From positions 1 through 64,000 of the forward strand of contig CANKZU010000016.1 of assembly GCA_947488615.1 (NCBI GenBank): 64,000 nucleotides of DNA, in the 5' to 3' direction. The notes under the pieces were generated by a model. It was not told where the DNA came from. It made no database searches and worked only from the letters and a program-made list of their open reading frames with translations. This document shows positions 8,318 to 17,432 of the stretch, piece after piece. A program made the translations under genes and the position numbers. This stretch comes from an uncultured Aurantimonas sp. Its GTDB lineage: Bacteria; Pseudomonadota; Alphaproteobacteria; Rhizobiales; Rhizobiaceae. Within the stretch, counting starts at the first letter, position 1; each line of letters begins with the position of its first letter.

Positions 8318-9228
8318 CCCTTCGGCGCCTGCGATCCGGATGCGGGGGTCCCGGCCGACCCGTTCGGCGCCGCATCGCCGGCCTTCGACACGATCGGCTG
8401 GTCCTGCTCGTCTAGCAGCGGCACGCCGTAGGACAACAGGATCTCGTTGATCTCGCCCTGATAATCCTGGATCGCGCGGTTGAGAATGCGCTTCCATTGC
8501 TGGTCGGAGGCGCGGACGCCCATAGTGATCCGGAAGGTCGTCGCCGGCCCCTTGCCTTCATGGGTGAGCGGCACGACGGCGTAATCCTTGCCCGACTCCT
8601 TGGCGTAATAGCCGGCCATCGGCCCCCAGAGGATCGCCGCGTCGATCTCGCCACTGTCGAGATCGTCGATCATCGCCTTGGCGGAATTGTCGAACCGTGT
8701 GTCGATCATTAGCTGGTAGGGCTTGGCCCTGCCGATCAGGCCGGCGCGGGCGAGATAGGTGGCCGGCGGCGTCCCGGCGACGATGCCGATCCGCTTGTCC
8801 TTCAGCTTGGGATCGGCGATCGTCTCGACGCCGGCGAGATCGCCGTCCTTCGAATAGACCAGCGCATAAGCCGTCCGGTAATAGGCGTTGGTGTTCTGAA
8901 CCAGTTCGTCGCCTTGCGGATAGCTCATGATGACGTCGCAGAGATTGGAACCGAGCGTCATCCGCACGAAGCCGGTCGCTTGCGGAAAGTAGGTGTAGGA
9001 CACCGACTTCCGCCCCAGTCTGTCGGCCAGGAACCGAGCGACTTCCTGCTCGAAGCCTTGTTCGGCTTCATTCGAGAATGGCATGTTGTTGGGGTCCGCG
9101 CACACCCGTAGCACGTTCGGATCGACGAGTTCGATCGCGCCGCCGAACTCCCGATCCTGAGCCGCCGCCGGCAACGCCAGCGCCAAGGCGCTCGCGATGC
9201 CAACGGCGGCTGTGACGAAGCGAATCAT
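8314..9228 (-). CDS. xoxJ: XoxJ/MxaJ-like periplasmic binding protein
   Basis: A 304-residue extracellular solute-binding fold protein with a signal peptide (MIRFVTAAVGIASALALALPAAAQ). The mature part starts LRVCADPNNMPFSNE and continues through VSYTYFPQATGFVR, IGIVAGTPPATYLAR and DAAILWGPMAGYYAKE, as in the quinoprotein dehydrogenase-associated binding proteins (MxaJ/XoxJ). In methylotrophs XoxJ is thought to help activate or assemble XoxF rather than feed an ABC importer. The open frame extends farther upstream into xoxG, but the signal peptide fixes the start at ATG 9228, four bases after the xoxG stop. The order xoxF-xoxG-xoxJ matches Methylobacterium. Confidence 0.93.
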   Translation of the reverse strand: MIRFVTAAVGIASALALALPAAAQDREFGGAIELVDPNVLRVCADPNNMPFSNEAEQGFEQEVARFLADRLGRKSVSYTYFPQATGFVRMTLGSNLCDVIMSYPQGDELVQNTNAYYRTAYALVYSKDGDLAGVETIADPKLKDKRIGIVAGTPPATYLARAGLIGRAKPYQLMIDTRFDNSAKAMIDDLDSGEIDAAILWGPMAGYYAKESGKDYAVVPLTHEGKGPATTFRITMGVRASDQQWKRILNRAIQDYQGEINEILLSYGVPLLDEQDQPIVSKAGDAAPNGSAGTPASGSQAPKG

Positions 9229-9232
9229 CGCA

Positions 9233-9973
9233 TCAAAATCCCAGACAATCGTATTCGGCCTTCTGCCCCGCCTCGTTCTTCTTCGGGCGCTTCGGCTCGC
9301 CGCGGCCGACGACGCCGTCGGTGCGGGCGCGCAGATAGATGTAGATCGCGTCGAGCGAACACATGACGTTGGGATCTTCGCCCCAGGCCGGCATGATCGA
9401 ATTGCCGGAAGAATTCCACTGGTTCTGCTGGCCACTGACGACGATGCCGGCGAAGTCGAAATAGCTGAGGTTCTGCAAGGACTCCGTCAAATTCGGCGCA
9501 AAGGACGATCCCATGCCGTCCGGACCGTGGCACTGCAGACAGTTGGCGCCGTATTTCTTAAAGCCGCGCCAAGTGTACCAGTCGGCCGTCCCGTCCTCGG
9601 CCATACTGTAGGTCGGGTTCCCCGCCGGATCGACGAATTTGCCCTCGTCGCCTTCGCTCGGCTGGTTGCCTTCGGCTGCCGTATCCTTTGAGGGATGCGC
9701 GTCGACCTTCATGGGCTCGCCGGTCGCCATTGCCTTGTCGCCGCTCGACGCGGCAGGCTTGGCAGTATCGGTCGCAGCCCCCGCATCGGCGAGCGCGGGA
9801 TCGGCCGCGGAGGCTGGGGCTGCAGCCGCATCTCCGCCCGGTTCCGTTGGGGCCGTCGCCGCCGGCGCCGTTTGTCCGGCGGGCACGACGGTCGTGCCAC
9901 TGTCCTGCGCCGCAGCCAGCGTGCTGGCCGCCAGAAGCATAGTCCCGGCGATCGCGATCAAACTGCTGTTCAT
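9233..9973 (-). CDS. xoxG: XoxG/PedF-type cytochrome c with Ala/Pro-rich spacer
   Basis: A periplasmic c-type cytochrome, 246 residues, the presumed electron acceptor of XoxF. A signal peptide (MNSSLIAIAGTMLLAASTLAAAQ) is followed by about 85 residues rich in Ala, Pro, Gly and Asp, then a single haem domain with NCLQCHGPDGMGSS (Cys145, Cys148, His149) and the ligand candidate Met in SIMPAWGED. The C-terminal part IYIYLRARTDGVVGRG is typical of the PedF/XoxG family. Two further cysteines (VMCSLD and YDCLGF) may form a disulfide. The start ATG 9973 lies about five bases after TGAGG. The long low-complexity spacer is unusual for this family and mirrors the tail on XoxF. Confidence 0.93.
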   Translation of the reverse strand: MNSSLIAIAGTMLLAASTLAAAQDSGTTVVPAGQTAPAATAPTEPGGDAAAAPASAADPALADAGAATDTAKPAASSGDKAMATGEPMKVDAHPSKDTAAEGNQPSEGDEGKFVDPAGNPTYSMAEDGTADWYTWRGFKKYGANCLQCHGPDGMGSSFAPNLTESLQNLSYFDFAGIVVSGQQNQWNSSGNSIMPAWGEDPNVMCSLDAIYIYLRARTDGVVGRGEPKRPKKNEAGQKAEYDCLGF

Positions 9974-10106
9974 ACAAACCTCATGGACTGAAACAGGCCG
10001 TTGCGGCCCGAAACTGGGAAGAAACACGTCAGCCGCGCATCCGCCCTCTCAACGGCGAGGGCCCGGCGTCGAGGTCGATGCCCGACAACGGACCCTCCAG
10101 TCGTGC

Positions 10107-10140
10107 CAAGGGCCCCGCCATGGATGAGGCGAAGCCCTTG
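10107..10140 (-). terminator. hairpin between xoxF and xoxG
   Basis: In the transcript of the xox operon the arms CAAGGGCUUCGCC and GGCGGGGCCCUUG pair over 13 positions, counting two G-U pairs, around an eight-base loop. It lies about ten bases after the xoxF stop and 134 bases before xoxG. There is no U tract, so a Rho-independent stop is unlikely to be complete. Partial termination or a 3'-end stabiliser that keeps XoxF above XoxG is the likely role. The pairing is seen directly; the function is inferred. Confidence 0.55.
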
Positions 10141-10149
10141 TGCCTGTCG

Positions 10150-12093
10150 TTACTTGGCCGGTGTCGAGGCAGCGTCCGCAGGAGCTGCAGCCGCGTCCGC
10201 TGGAGCTGCGTCCGCCGGGGCGGACTCAGGAGCTGCAGTCGCGGGGGCGGCCGAGGCCGTCTGATCCGGGACCGTAAACACCGTCAGCGCGCCGCCGAGG
10301 GCGGTGTATTTCGACAGCGCCGCATAGCCGCCGACCGCGCCGAGACCGGCGTTGGGATCGGTGAGGCCCGCCGCGAGGCCGATGCCGGCCCAGCCGCCGA
10401 TGCCGGAGAGAATGCCGACATACTGCTTGCCTTCATTCTCATAGGTCATCACGTTGCCGATAATGCCCGACGGGGTCTTGTACTTGTAGAGCTCCTCGCC
10501 CGTATCGGCATCGATCGCCTTCAGATAGCCTTCGAGCGTGCCGTAGAAGACGACGCCGCCCTTGGTGGCGAGAGCACCGGACCACACCGAGAACTGCTCG
10601 GGCAGCGACCAGACGATCTCACCCTTGCCGGCGTCCCAGGCGATGAAGTTGCCCATGCCGCCGTGGCTGTCAGGCGCCGGATACATCGACAGTGTCGCGC
10701 CGACATAAGGCTGTCCGGCCGTATAGGCGACGCGGAACGGCTCGTAGTCCATGCAGACGTGGTTGGTCGGCACGTAGAACAGCTTGGTCTCCGGCGAATA
10801 GGCCGCCGGCTGCTGATCCTTGGTTCCCAACGCGGCCGGGCAGATGCCTTCCGAGTTGGTGTCCTCGCCGTTCTGCTCGGTGGAATACTCCGCGACTACC
10901 TGCGGGCGGCCATACTGGTCGGAGTCCTTGTCCATGACGACTTCCGTCGCCCAGTTGACGGCCGGATCGAACTTCTTGGCGACCAGCAGCTCGCCGGTCT
11001 CGCGGTTCATCGTGTAGGCGAAACCGTTGCGGTCGAAGTGGACGAGCGCCTTGGTTGGCGTCCCGTCGACGTCGATGTCCGCGAGGATCATCTCGTTGAC
11101 GCCGTCGAAGTCCCACTCGTCATGCGGGGTCATCTGATAGACCCACTTCGCCATGCCGGTGTCGGCATCGCGTGCCATGATCGCCATCGACCATTTGTTG
11201 TCGCCGGGCCGCTGCGCCGGGTTCCAGGTCGACGGGTTGCCGGTGCCGTAATAGATCAGGTTCAGCTCGGGATCGTAGGCATACCAACCCCAGGTCGTGC
11301 CGCCGCCGATCTGCCACTGGTCGCCTTCCCAGCTATTGAGCGAGGAATCGGCGCCGACCGGTTTGCCGAGTTCCATGGTGTTTTCGGGGTCGAACAGCAT
11401 CTCGTCGTCCGGACCGGTCGAATAGGCCCGCCAAGCCTGCGAACCGTCGGAAACGTTGTAGGCGGTGATGGAACCGCGCACGCCGAACTCGCCACCCGAG
11501 ATGCCGATCAGCACCTTGTCCTTGAACACCATCGGCGCCGCGGTGCCGGTCTCACCCTTCGACGGATCGCCGTTCTGGATCGACCAGACCTGCTCGCCGG
11601 TTGCGGCGTCGAGCGCGACCACGGTCGTATCGGCCTGATGCAGGATCACCAGATCCTTGCCGCCATCACCCTGCGCGGGCGCATAGGCGACGCCGCGGTT
11701 GACGGTGTCGCAGCACATCACCGGAATGACGTTCGGATCCTGCTTGGGCTCGTATTTCCACTTGATCTCGCCGTCGTTCTTGACGTCGAGCGCATAGACC
11801 ATGTTCGGGAACGGCGTGTGCACATACATCGTGTCGCCGACGACGAGCGGATTGCCCTCGTGGCCACGCAGAACGCCGGTCGAAAAGCCCCAGGCGGGGA
11901 CCATGTCACCGACATTCTCCTTGTTGATCTTGTCCAGAGTCGAATAGCGCTGGTTGAAATAATCGCCCGTGGGCATCACCCACTGCGCGGCGTCGCCCTG
12001 CATCTCCTGCAGCTTCTCGTTCGCCGAGGCCGAGGCCCCGAGCGCCACGAGCAGGCTGGATGCCAGCGCGGCCTTCGTGATTGTCTTGAACAT
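10150..12093 (-). CDS. xoxF: lanthanide-type PQQ methanol/alcohol dehydrogenase XoxF
   Basis: A periplasmic quinoprotein of 647 residues that oxidises methanol or other primary alcohols to the aldehyde. It has a signal peptide (cleavage near ASASAN), the vicinal disulfide Cys127-Cys128 in PVMCCDTVN, tryptophan-docking propeller repeats, and [10 protein letters not shown] with catalytic Asp328 and the extra Asp330. That Asp, two residues after the catalytic one, marks lanthanide-dependent enzymes; calcium MxaF has Ala there. Stretches such as [35 protein letters not shown] and [15 protein letters not shown] match XoxF5 enzymes closely. After the normal family end (LTVFTVPD) there is an extra tail of about 37 Ala/Pro-rich residues. 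The start ATG 12093 follows GGAGGACACAG. The operon continues into xoxG, xoxJ and the CXXCW gene. Confidence 0.96.
   Translation of the reverse strand: MFKTITKAALASSLLVALGASASANEKLQEMQGDAAQWVMPTGDYFNQRYSTLDKINKENVGDMVPAWGFSTGVLRGHEGNPLVVGDTMYVHTPFPNMVYALDVKNDGEIKWKYEPKQDPNVIPVMCCDTVNRGVAYAPAQGDGGKDLVILHQADTTVVALDAATGEQVWSIQNGDPSKGETGTAAPMVFKDKVLIGISGGEFGVRGSITAYNVSDGSQAWRAYSTGPDDEMLFDPENTMELGKPVGADSSLNSWEGDQWQIGGGTTWGWYAYDPELNLIYYGTGNPSTWNPAQRPGDNKWSMAIMARDADTGMAKWVYQMTPHDEWDFDGVNEMILADIDVDGTPTKALVHFDRNGFAYTMNRETGELLVAKKFDPAVNWATEVVMDKDSDQYGRPQVVAEYSTEQNGEDTNSEGICPAALGTKDQQPAAYSPETKLFYVPTNHVCMDYEPFRVAYTAGQPYVGATLSMYPAPDSHGGMGNFIAWDAGKGEIVWSLPEQFSVWSGALATKGGVVFYGTLEGYLKAIDADTGEELYKYKTPSGIIGNVMTYENEGKQYVGILSGIGGWAGIGLAAGLTDPNAGLGAVGGYAALSKYTALGGALTVFTVPDQTASAAPATAAPESAPADAAPADAAAAPADAASTPAK
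10169..10243 (-). repeat. imperfect tandem repeat encoding the XoxF tail
   Basis: Imperfect units of roughly 18-21 bases built around GCGTCCGC and GGAGCTGCA follow each other at the 3' end of xoxF. They encode the repeating Ala-Pro-Ala-Asp-Ala tail. The periodicity is visible in the bases themselves and suggests growth by slippage. Confidence 0.6.
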
Positions 12094-12694
12094 CTGTGTC
12101 CTCCCAAGGAACTGTAGCGGTGACGCGTGACGGCAGGATTGCCGACGAACGTTGAGCCATCGATAGTCTGGGGGAAGGTTTCCGGCAGCGTGTCACGACC
12201 GCCAATAGGGGTCTTGGTGGGCACCGTTGATCGACACCTACCGTGGCCTTCGAGGACTCGCAGCGCTCCCAACACTGCGACCTTGAAGCCGGAAACCATG
12301 AAGTGATGCTAGTTCGGGAATTTTGCCCGCGCAAGCTCCGAATGGCACTTTTCCTATTTGCGCCGCAACATTTTCAGGGTGCATCGCAATATATCATCGC
12401 TTTCTAGAGCAGAACGGGAGCTCACACTTGCTGAGGATCCCCTTGATACTTGGCGGTGTTGAGAAGATTTGCTTTTCCATCGGCTGTTACGGCGGCGCAC
12501 CTCGCGGCGGCCCGGCGTTGGGAAAACAACCATCGCCTCCCAGGCATTGGCGTCGCGGGACCAAGCCGCATCCTCTTCGCCGGTCTACGGCGTCGGTCGA
12601 GCGAAACCGGCACTGCTTCTGATCGTGTCGAATTGCCGCAGGACCGGCCACACGCCGTGGAACTGCCGATGGTCTTGCCCCGGAGCGGGCGGAC
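12094..12694. other. 601-base divergent control region of the xox locus
   Basis: The gap between xoxF (minus) and the metallohydrolase gene (plus) must hold both promoters. The stretch 12320-12420 is noticeably AT-richer than its surroundings, including ATATATCATCGCTTTCTAGA. I see no convincing sigma-70, sigma-54 or LuxR-regulator site, and no credible gene: the short open frames have no ribosome site or recognisable product. It is the natural place for the response regulator of this cluster to bind. Confidence 0.5.
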
Positions 12695-13657
12695 ATGTCT
12701 GATAGAGCCATGTCGATCCGCCTCACCTTCCTCCTGCGCTGCGCGGCGTCGACGCTGGTTGCCCTCGCAGCCTTGGCATGCGCCACCGCCGCATTTGCCG
12801 CGCCGCTGGCGTTGGAGGAGATCGCCCCCGGCATCTATGTCCACGCCGGCCGGGTCGAGGAGACCAGCCCTCAAAACCAGGGCGATATCGCCAATATCGG
12901 TGTCGTGATCGGCGACGAGGCCGTGGCGGTGATCGACAGTGGCGGCAGCGTCGCGGTCGCGCGCTCGGCCTTGCAAGCGATTCGCACGGTCACCGACAAG
13001 CCGGTCCGCTACCTCGTCAACACCCATATGCATCCCGACCACGTCTTCGGAAACCAGGTGTTCAAGGCGGCCGGCGCGACATTGATCGGCCATCGCAAGC
13101 TGCCCGCCGCGCTCGCCGCGCGGGCGGACTTCTACAAGCAGTCGATGCGTGAACAGCTCGGCCCGGCGCTCGCCGACGAGGTCACCGTCACGCTTCCGGA
13201 CGAAACCGTCGAGGGCGAGCGCATCATCGATCTCGGCAACCGCAAGCTGACGCTGAAGGCCTGGGGCACGGCCCATACGGACAACGATTTGACCGTCCTC
13301 GACGCAGCGACCGGCACCTTGTTCGCCGGCGATCTGGTCTTCATGGAGCATGCGCCGGTGATCGACGGCAGCCTCAAGGGCTGGCTCGCCCAGACACCGG
13401 ACCTCGAAGCGCTGCCGGCAAGCCGCGTCGTGCCGGGGCACGGTCCGGCGAGCGCGCCATGGCCGGCGGCGATCGCCGCCCAGACCGCCTATCTGGAACG
13501 GCTCGCATCCGACCTTCGCCAGGCGATCGCCGAGGGCGTGCCCTTGGCCGACGCGGTCGAGACCGCCGGCCAAAGCGAAGCCGGAAATTGGCAGGTCTTC
13601 GACGCCTTCAACGCCCGCAACGCCACGGCCGCCTTCGCCGAACTCGAATGGGAATGA
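12695..13657 (+). CDS. quinoprotein relay zinc metallohydrolase
   Basis: An exported metallo-beta-lactamase-fold hydrolase of 320 residues. The zinc motif NTHMHPDH gives His111, His113, Asp115 and His116; further ligands are in AHTDNDL and VPGHGP. A signal peptide spans the first 35 or so residues (core LVALAALACATAAFA). Starts at ATG 12695 or 12710 are both possible; the second gives a more typical signal peptide. The protein fits the family described as quinoprotein relay system zinc metallohydrolase. Relatives of this fold (glyoxalase II, SoxH) hydrolyse thioesters, so a product bound to the neighbouring SoxYZ-like carrier is a reasonable but untested substrate. Confidence 0.88.
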   Translation: MSDRAMSIRLTFLLRCAASTLVALAALACATAAFAAPLALEEIAPGIYVHAGRVEETSPQNQGDIANIGVVIGDEAVAVIDSGGSVAVARSALQAIRTVTDKPVRYLVNTHMHPDHVFGNQVFKAAGATLIGHRKLPAALAARADFYKQSMREQLGPALADEVTVTLPDETVEGERIIDLGNRKLTLKAWGTAHTDNDLTVLDAATGTLFAGDLVFMEHAPVIDGSLKGWLAQTPDLEALPASRVVPGHGPASAPWPAAIAAQTAYLERLASDLRQAIAEGVPLADAVETAGQSEAGNWQVFDAFNARNATAAFAELEWE

Positions 13658-13800
13658 CCCCGCGCCAGACGCGGCTCCTGTCTGGCCTTCCTTCAGCGAT
13701 CAAGGCGAGTTGAGACGGCCGTCCCTTGTCCTTGCATGGCAATGCCGTCACATTAGCCAAGGAGCGAACGGGCACGCGCGACGAAAATTGGGAGATTGTC

Positions 13801-14685
13801 ATGCTGGACGCTCATGCCGGGCCGACGAGCCGGGCGACGCACGGGTTCCATCGGCGGACGTCTATGGGCAGTGTTCTTTCGCTCGCCGTGCTCGCCGCCG
13901 CCGCTTTGACGCACGCCGCTCCAACCGCCTTCGCCCAGACGACGACGCCCGCGACCGCCGCTGTCGCGGACACCGCCTGGCCGGGCCTGAAGGGCGATCT
14001 GTTCGGCGACCGACCGCTGGTCGAGGGCACCGACGCGATCATGCTGGAAGCGCCAAGCCGCGCCACCGACCCGGCGATCGTGCCGATCAAGCTGACGCTC
14101 GATCCGGCCAAGAACATCCGCAAGGTGACGCTGGTCATCGACGAGAACCCCGCCCCGGTGGCCGCGACCTTCGACATCGCTGAAGGCTCCGGCCTCACCG
14201 AATTGTCGACGCGCGTCAGGGTCAACGCCTATACCGACATCCACGCGGTGGCCGAAGCCGCCGACGGCACGCTTTACGTCACCAAGCAATACGTCAAGGC
14301 GGCCGGCGGCTGCGCCGCCCCGGCGGCGAAGGACGCCGAGGTCGCCGCCAAGCAGATGGGCCAGATGAAGCTGCGCGCCTTCGCCGCGGCGGATATCGGC
14401 GGCACGGCGACGCATGAGGCGCAGCTGATGATCCGGCATCCGAACAATTCCGGGCTGCAGAAGGATCAGGTGACGCTTCTCTATATCCCCGCGCATTTCA
14501 TCACCGACATCGCGGTCGACCGGGGCGGCGAGCGCTTGTTCTCGATGACCGGCGGGATTTCGATCTCCGAGGATCCGAGCTTTCGCTTCAACTATCGCGG
14601 CGACCCGTCGGTGCCGTTCCACGCCAAGGCGACGGACACCGACGGCAAGGTCTTTGAAAAGACCTTTGTCCCGGAACAATCCTGA
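13801..14685 (+). CDS. SoxYZ-like fused thiol carrier
   Basis: A 294-residue exported protein that joins a SoxY-like and a SoxZ-like domain. A signal peptide (core VLSLAVLAAAALTHAAPTAFA) precedes the SoxY-like part, which ends in YVKAAGGCAAPAAK. Cys171 is in the position of the swinging-arm Cys of SoxY (GGCGG). The SoxZ-like part follows (LMIRHPNNSGLQKD, FRFNYRGDPSVPFHAKATD). This architecture matches the quinoprotein dehydrogenase-associated SoxYZ-like carrier family. The start ATG 13801 follows GGGAG by about six bases; the frame is open upstream but lacks a site. In Sox systems the Cys carries sulfur intermediates. What this relative carries near XoxF is unknown. Confidence 0.9.
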   Translation: MLDAHAGPTSRATHGFHRRTSMGSVLSLAVLAAAALTHAAPTAFAQTTTPATAAVADTAWPGLKGDLFGDRPLVEGTDAIMLEAPSRATDPAIVPIKLTLDPAKNIRKVTLVIDENPAPVAATFDIAEGSGLTELSTRVRVNAYTDIHAVAEAADGTLYVTKQYVKAAGGCAAPAAKDAEVAAKQMGQMKLRAFAAADIGGTATHEAQLMIRHPNNSGLQKDQVTLLYIPAHFITDIAVDRGGERLFSMTGGISISEDPSFRFNYRGDPSVPFHAKATDTDGKVFEKTFVPEQS

Positions 14686-14753
14686 CGACCTAGGCAGCCA
14701 TGGTGTTTGCAACCTTCGATTGAAAACGACGACTGGACTGGGCGTCAGCGCTC

Positions 14754-15203
14754 TCAGTCGAAGCAGCGGATTTCCGCTTCGGCTTGGGCGCGTCTGAGAT
14801 CGCCGATGGCCGCCTTGGCCTCGGCGCTGGTACGGAACAGAACGCCCTTTTCGCCGGTCACCTGCCCCATCGACAGGAAGGTCGAGGCCTCGACATAGCG
14901 CTCGTAAGGCAGCAGCGAGGCGACGACGTCGAAGGAGCAGGAACATTGCTCCAGCGCGGTGCGCGTGTTGCCGTTGCTCGCCATGCAGCCGAACACGTAG
15001 TCGGCCGTCGCCACCGTCGGATAGTCGGCGGTGGCGGCATTCGGCACGCTGCCGGTGGTCGGCATCTTGATGGCGCCGGCGGGGCCGGCAATCCTGTCCT
15101 GCGGAAGCGCCGATTGCGCGCTGGCGGTTCCGTTCGCCGCGAGCAGCATGGCCGCCGCCAACGCAGCGATCCACCTGATGCCTGAGCGGCTATTGGCCAT
15201 CAT
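14754..15203 (-). CDS. small exported Cys-rich protein of xox loci
   Basis: A 149-residue secreted protein with a signal peptide (core WIAALAAAMLLAANGTASA). The mature part contains DYVFGCMASNGNTRTALEQC followed by SCSFDVVASLLPYERYVEAS and ends in EIRCFD, so four cysteines remain after export and could form two disulfides. Similar unnamed proteins occur beside PQQ dehydrogenase genes in other alphaproteobacteria, as far as I recall. Two adjacent ATGs (15203 and 15200) both lie just after GGAGGGAGGAC. It converges with the SoxYZ-like gene, leaving 68 bases between them. The function is unknown. Confidence 0.75.
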   Translation of the reverse strand: MMANSRSGIRWIAALAAAMLLAANGTASAQSALPQDRIAGPAGAIKMPTTGSVPNAATADYPTVATADYVFGCMASNGNTRTALEQCSCSFDVVASLLPYERYVEASTFLSMGQVTGEKGVLFRTSAEAKAAIGDLRRAQAEAEIRCFD

Positions 15204-15341
15204 GTCCTCCCTCCGGCCGTCCTAGCCATTTTCCAATGAGTATGACGGCATCCCGACGCGGGTGAAGGGGGCCGCTGGACTTTCGGCTCCCCGCCAGGCG
15301 GATACGGGAAAAAGTCCCGCGATCGAAAGACCGTGAGCCGA

Positions 15342-17432
15342 TCAGACCGCGCCGGTAAAGCTTCGCCCCTCTTCGACGATCCGCTCCAGTAACGGCGCGG
15401 GTTTGAAATCCTCGCCCATCCGCTCCTCCATTTCGCGCATCTTTGCCAGAACCACGTCCGGCCCGATCGTGTCGGCGAAGAACATCGGCCCGCCGCGATA
15501 GACCGGCCAGCCATAGCCGTTGATCCACACGACATCGATGTCCGATGCCCTGAGCGCGATGCCCTCGTCGAGGATCTTGGCGCCCTCGTTGATCATCGGA
15601 TAGACGAGCCGTTCGAGAATCTCGTCGTCGGAAATCTTCCGGCGCTTGATGCCATCCGCCTGCGACTTGGCGCGGATCATTTTCTCCACCAGCTTGGATG
15701 GCGAGCCTTTGCGCTTGTCGTCGTAGTCGTAAAAGCCCGCGCCGGTCTTCTGGCCGCGCCGGTCCGCCTCGCACAGTTGCTCGCGAATGGTCTCGCCCTT
15801 GGAGGTCTCGCGGTTCCAGCCAAGATCGAGGCCAGCAAGATCGGCCATCTGGAACGGCCCCATCGGCAGGCCGAAATCGGTCAGCACCCTGTCGACATCC
15901 CAAGGCATCGCGCCTTCCAGGATCAGCTTGTTCGCCTCGCGCTGGCGGGCATTGAGCATGCGGTTGCCGACGAAGCCATGGCAGACGCCGACGAGGACAG
16001 CGACCTTGCCGATGTCGCGGGCGATTTTCATCGCCGTCGCGATCACCTCGGTAGCGGTCTTTTCGCCCCGCACCACCTCGAGCAGCTTCATGATGTTCGC
16101 CGGCGAAAAGAAATGCAGGCCGATGACGTCCTGGGGCCGTTTGGTGCTCGAGGCGATTGCGTCGATATCGAGATAGGAGGTGTTGGAGGCGAGAATCGCG
16201 CCGGCCTTGGCGATGCCGTCGAGCCTGGCGAATATCTCCTTCTTCACCGCCATCTCCTCGAAGGCCGCCTCGATGACGAGGTCGCAATCGGCGAGATCGG
16301 CCATGTCCAGCGACGGCGAAAGCAGACCCATCGCCTTGTCGACGTCTTCCGGGCGAATCCGGCCCCTTTTCGCGGAGGCTTCGTAATTTGCCCGCATGAT
16401 GCCGGTGCCGCGCTCCAGAGCCTCCGGCTTGGCCTCGACGATCGTCACCGGGATGCCAGCCGACAGGAAATTCATGGCAATGCCGCCGCCCATCGTGCCG
16501 GCGCCGATGATGCCGACTTTGCGGATCGGCCGGGTCGGCGTGTCGGCCGCAATGTCGGGGATCTTGGCGGCCGCCCGTGTCGCGCCGAAGACGTAGCGCT
16601 GCGCCTTCGACTGGATACCGCCGAGCAGCTCGGCGAAGATGTCACCCTCGCGCGCCATGCCCTCCACGAAGGGCAGACGCGCCGCGTTGGCGACCGCCTC
16701 CAGCGCCTTGTCGAAACTGTCGAAGCCCTTCATCTTGCGGCCATGGGCGGCGCGCGCTTCGGCGATCGCCGCCTCGATGTCCTCGCGCGCCAGCCGGTCG
16801 TCCTCCGCGCTGACCTTGCGCAGCGGCCGTCCCTCCCGGACGATCTCGCCCGCGAAGCGCGCCGCCTCGGCGCGAAGGTCGCCGACGGCCAGTTCGTCGA
16901 CGATGCCGAGCGTTTGCGCCGTCGCCGCGCCGACCGATGTGCCGGTGAGGATCATCTCGAGCCCGCGCTTCAGGCCGATTATCCGCGGCAACCGCTGGGT
17001 GCCGCCCGCGCCGGGAATGATGCCGAGCTTGATCTCCGGCAGGCCGAGCTTCGCCGAGGGCACCGCGATGCGGTAATGGCAGGCGAGCGCCAGTTCCAGC
17101 CCGCCGCCGAGCGCTGTGCCATGCAGCGCCGCGATCACCGGCTTGGGGCAACTCTCGACCATATCCTCCAGCTCGCGCAGCGACGGGCCTTCCATCGGCT
17201 TGCCGAATTCCTTGATGTCGGCCCCGGCGATAAAGGTCCGGCCCTCGCAGATCAGCACGATGGCCTTGACCGCGTCGTCGGCGACGGCCGCTTCGATGCC
17301 CGCCGCGATGCCCTCGCGCAGCACGCGGGACAAGGCGTTCACCGGCGGGTTGTGCAGCATCAGAAGGGCGATGTCGCCGTCATTATCCAGCGTCGCCGCG
17401 TCGTTGATGAGGAGCATGTGAAACGTATCCAT
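15342..17432 (-). CDS. bifunctional enoyl-CoA hydratase/3-hydroxyacyl-CoA dehydrogenase
   Basis: A 696-residue beta-oxidation protein. The N-terminal crotonase domain (about 1-190) has [20 protein letters not shown] and [20 protein letters not shown] with the two catalytic Glu positions. The middle NAD-binding domain starts [20 protein letters not shown] (about 300), followed by the 3HCDH C-terminal domains ([16 protein letters not shown] and [19 protein letters not shown]). It carries out hydration and then oxidation of the acyl-CoA. It is transcribed away from the pimC-pimD pair next door. In Rhodopseudomonas palustris the pim operon pairs the same dehydrogenases with a protein of this kind (PimF), so dicarboxylic or odd-chain acyl-CoA use is likely. 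Confidence 0.95.
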   Translation of the reverse strand: MDTFHMLLINDAATLDNDGDIALLMLHNPPVNALSRVLREGIAAGIEAAVADDAVKAIVLICEGRTFIAGADIKEFGKPMEGPSLRELEDMVESCPKPVIAALHGTALGGGLELALACHYRIAVPSAKLGLPEIKLGIIPGAGGTQRLPRIIGLKRGLEMILTGTSVGAATAQTLGIVDELAVGDLRAEAARFAGEIVREGRPLRKVSAEDDRLAREDIEAAIAEARAAHGRKMKGFDSFDKALEAVANAARLPFVEGMAREGDIFAELLGGIQSKAQRYVFGATRAAAKIPDIAADTPTRPIRKVGIIGAGTMGGGIAMNFLSAGIPVTIVEAKPEALERGTGIMRANYEASAKRGRIRPEDVDKAMGLLSPSLDMADLADCDLVIEAAFEEMAVKKEIFARLDGIAKAGAILASNTSYLDIDAIASSTKRPQDVIGLHFFSPANIMKLLEVVRGEKTATEVIATAMKIARDIGKVAVLVGVCHGFVGNRMLNARQREANKLILEGAMPWDVDRVLTDFGLPMGPFQMADLAGLDLGWNRETSKGETIREQLCEADRRGQKTGAGFYDYDDKRKGSPSKLVEKMIRAKSQADGIKRRKISDDEILERLVYPMINEGAKILDEGIALRASDIDVVWINGYGWPVYRGGPMFFADTIGPDVVLAKMREMEERMGEDFKPAPLLERIVEEGRSFTGAV

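Noticed and set aside
10078..12117. A very long open frame (679 codons) on the plus strand
   Set aside because: It is the mirror of xoxF in GC-rich DNA. xoxF has the signal peptide, motifs and ribosome site; the plus-strand product is Arg/His/Val-rich and matches no family.
12343..12361. TGGCAC followed by TTGC, resembling a sigma-54 promoter between xoxF and the hydrolase gene
   Set aside because: The GG and GC elements are 15 bases apart; sigma-54 needs about 10, so the spacing is wrong.
12303..12622. An open frame of about 99 codons in the xox control region
   Set aside because: No ribosome site, no recognisable domain, and the composition does not fit host coding sequence.
13726..13800. 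Upstream in-frame start for the SoxYZ-like carrier
   Set aside because: It begins with TTG, has no ribosome site and would place about 25 extra residues before the signal peptide; ATG 13801 has a good site.
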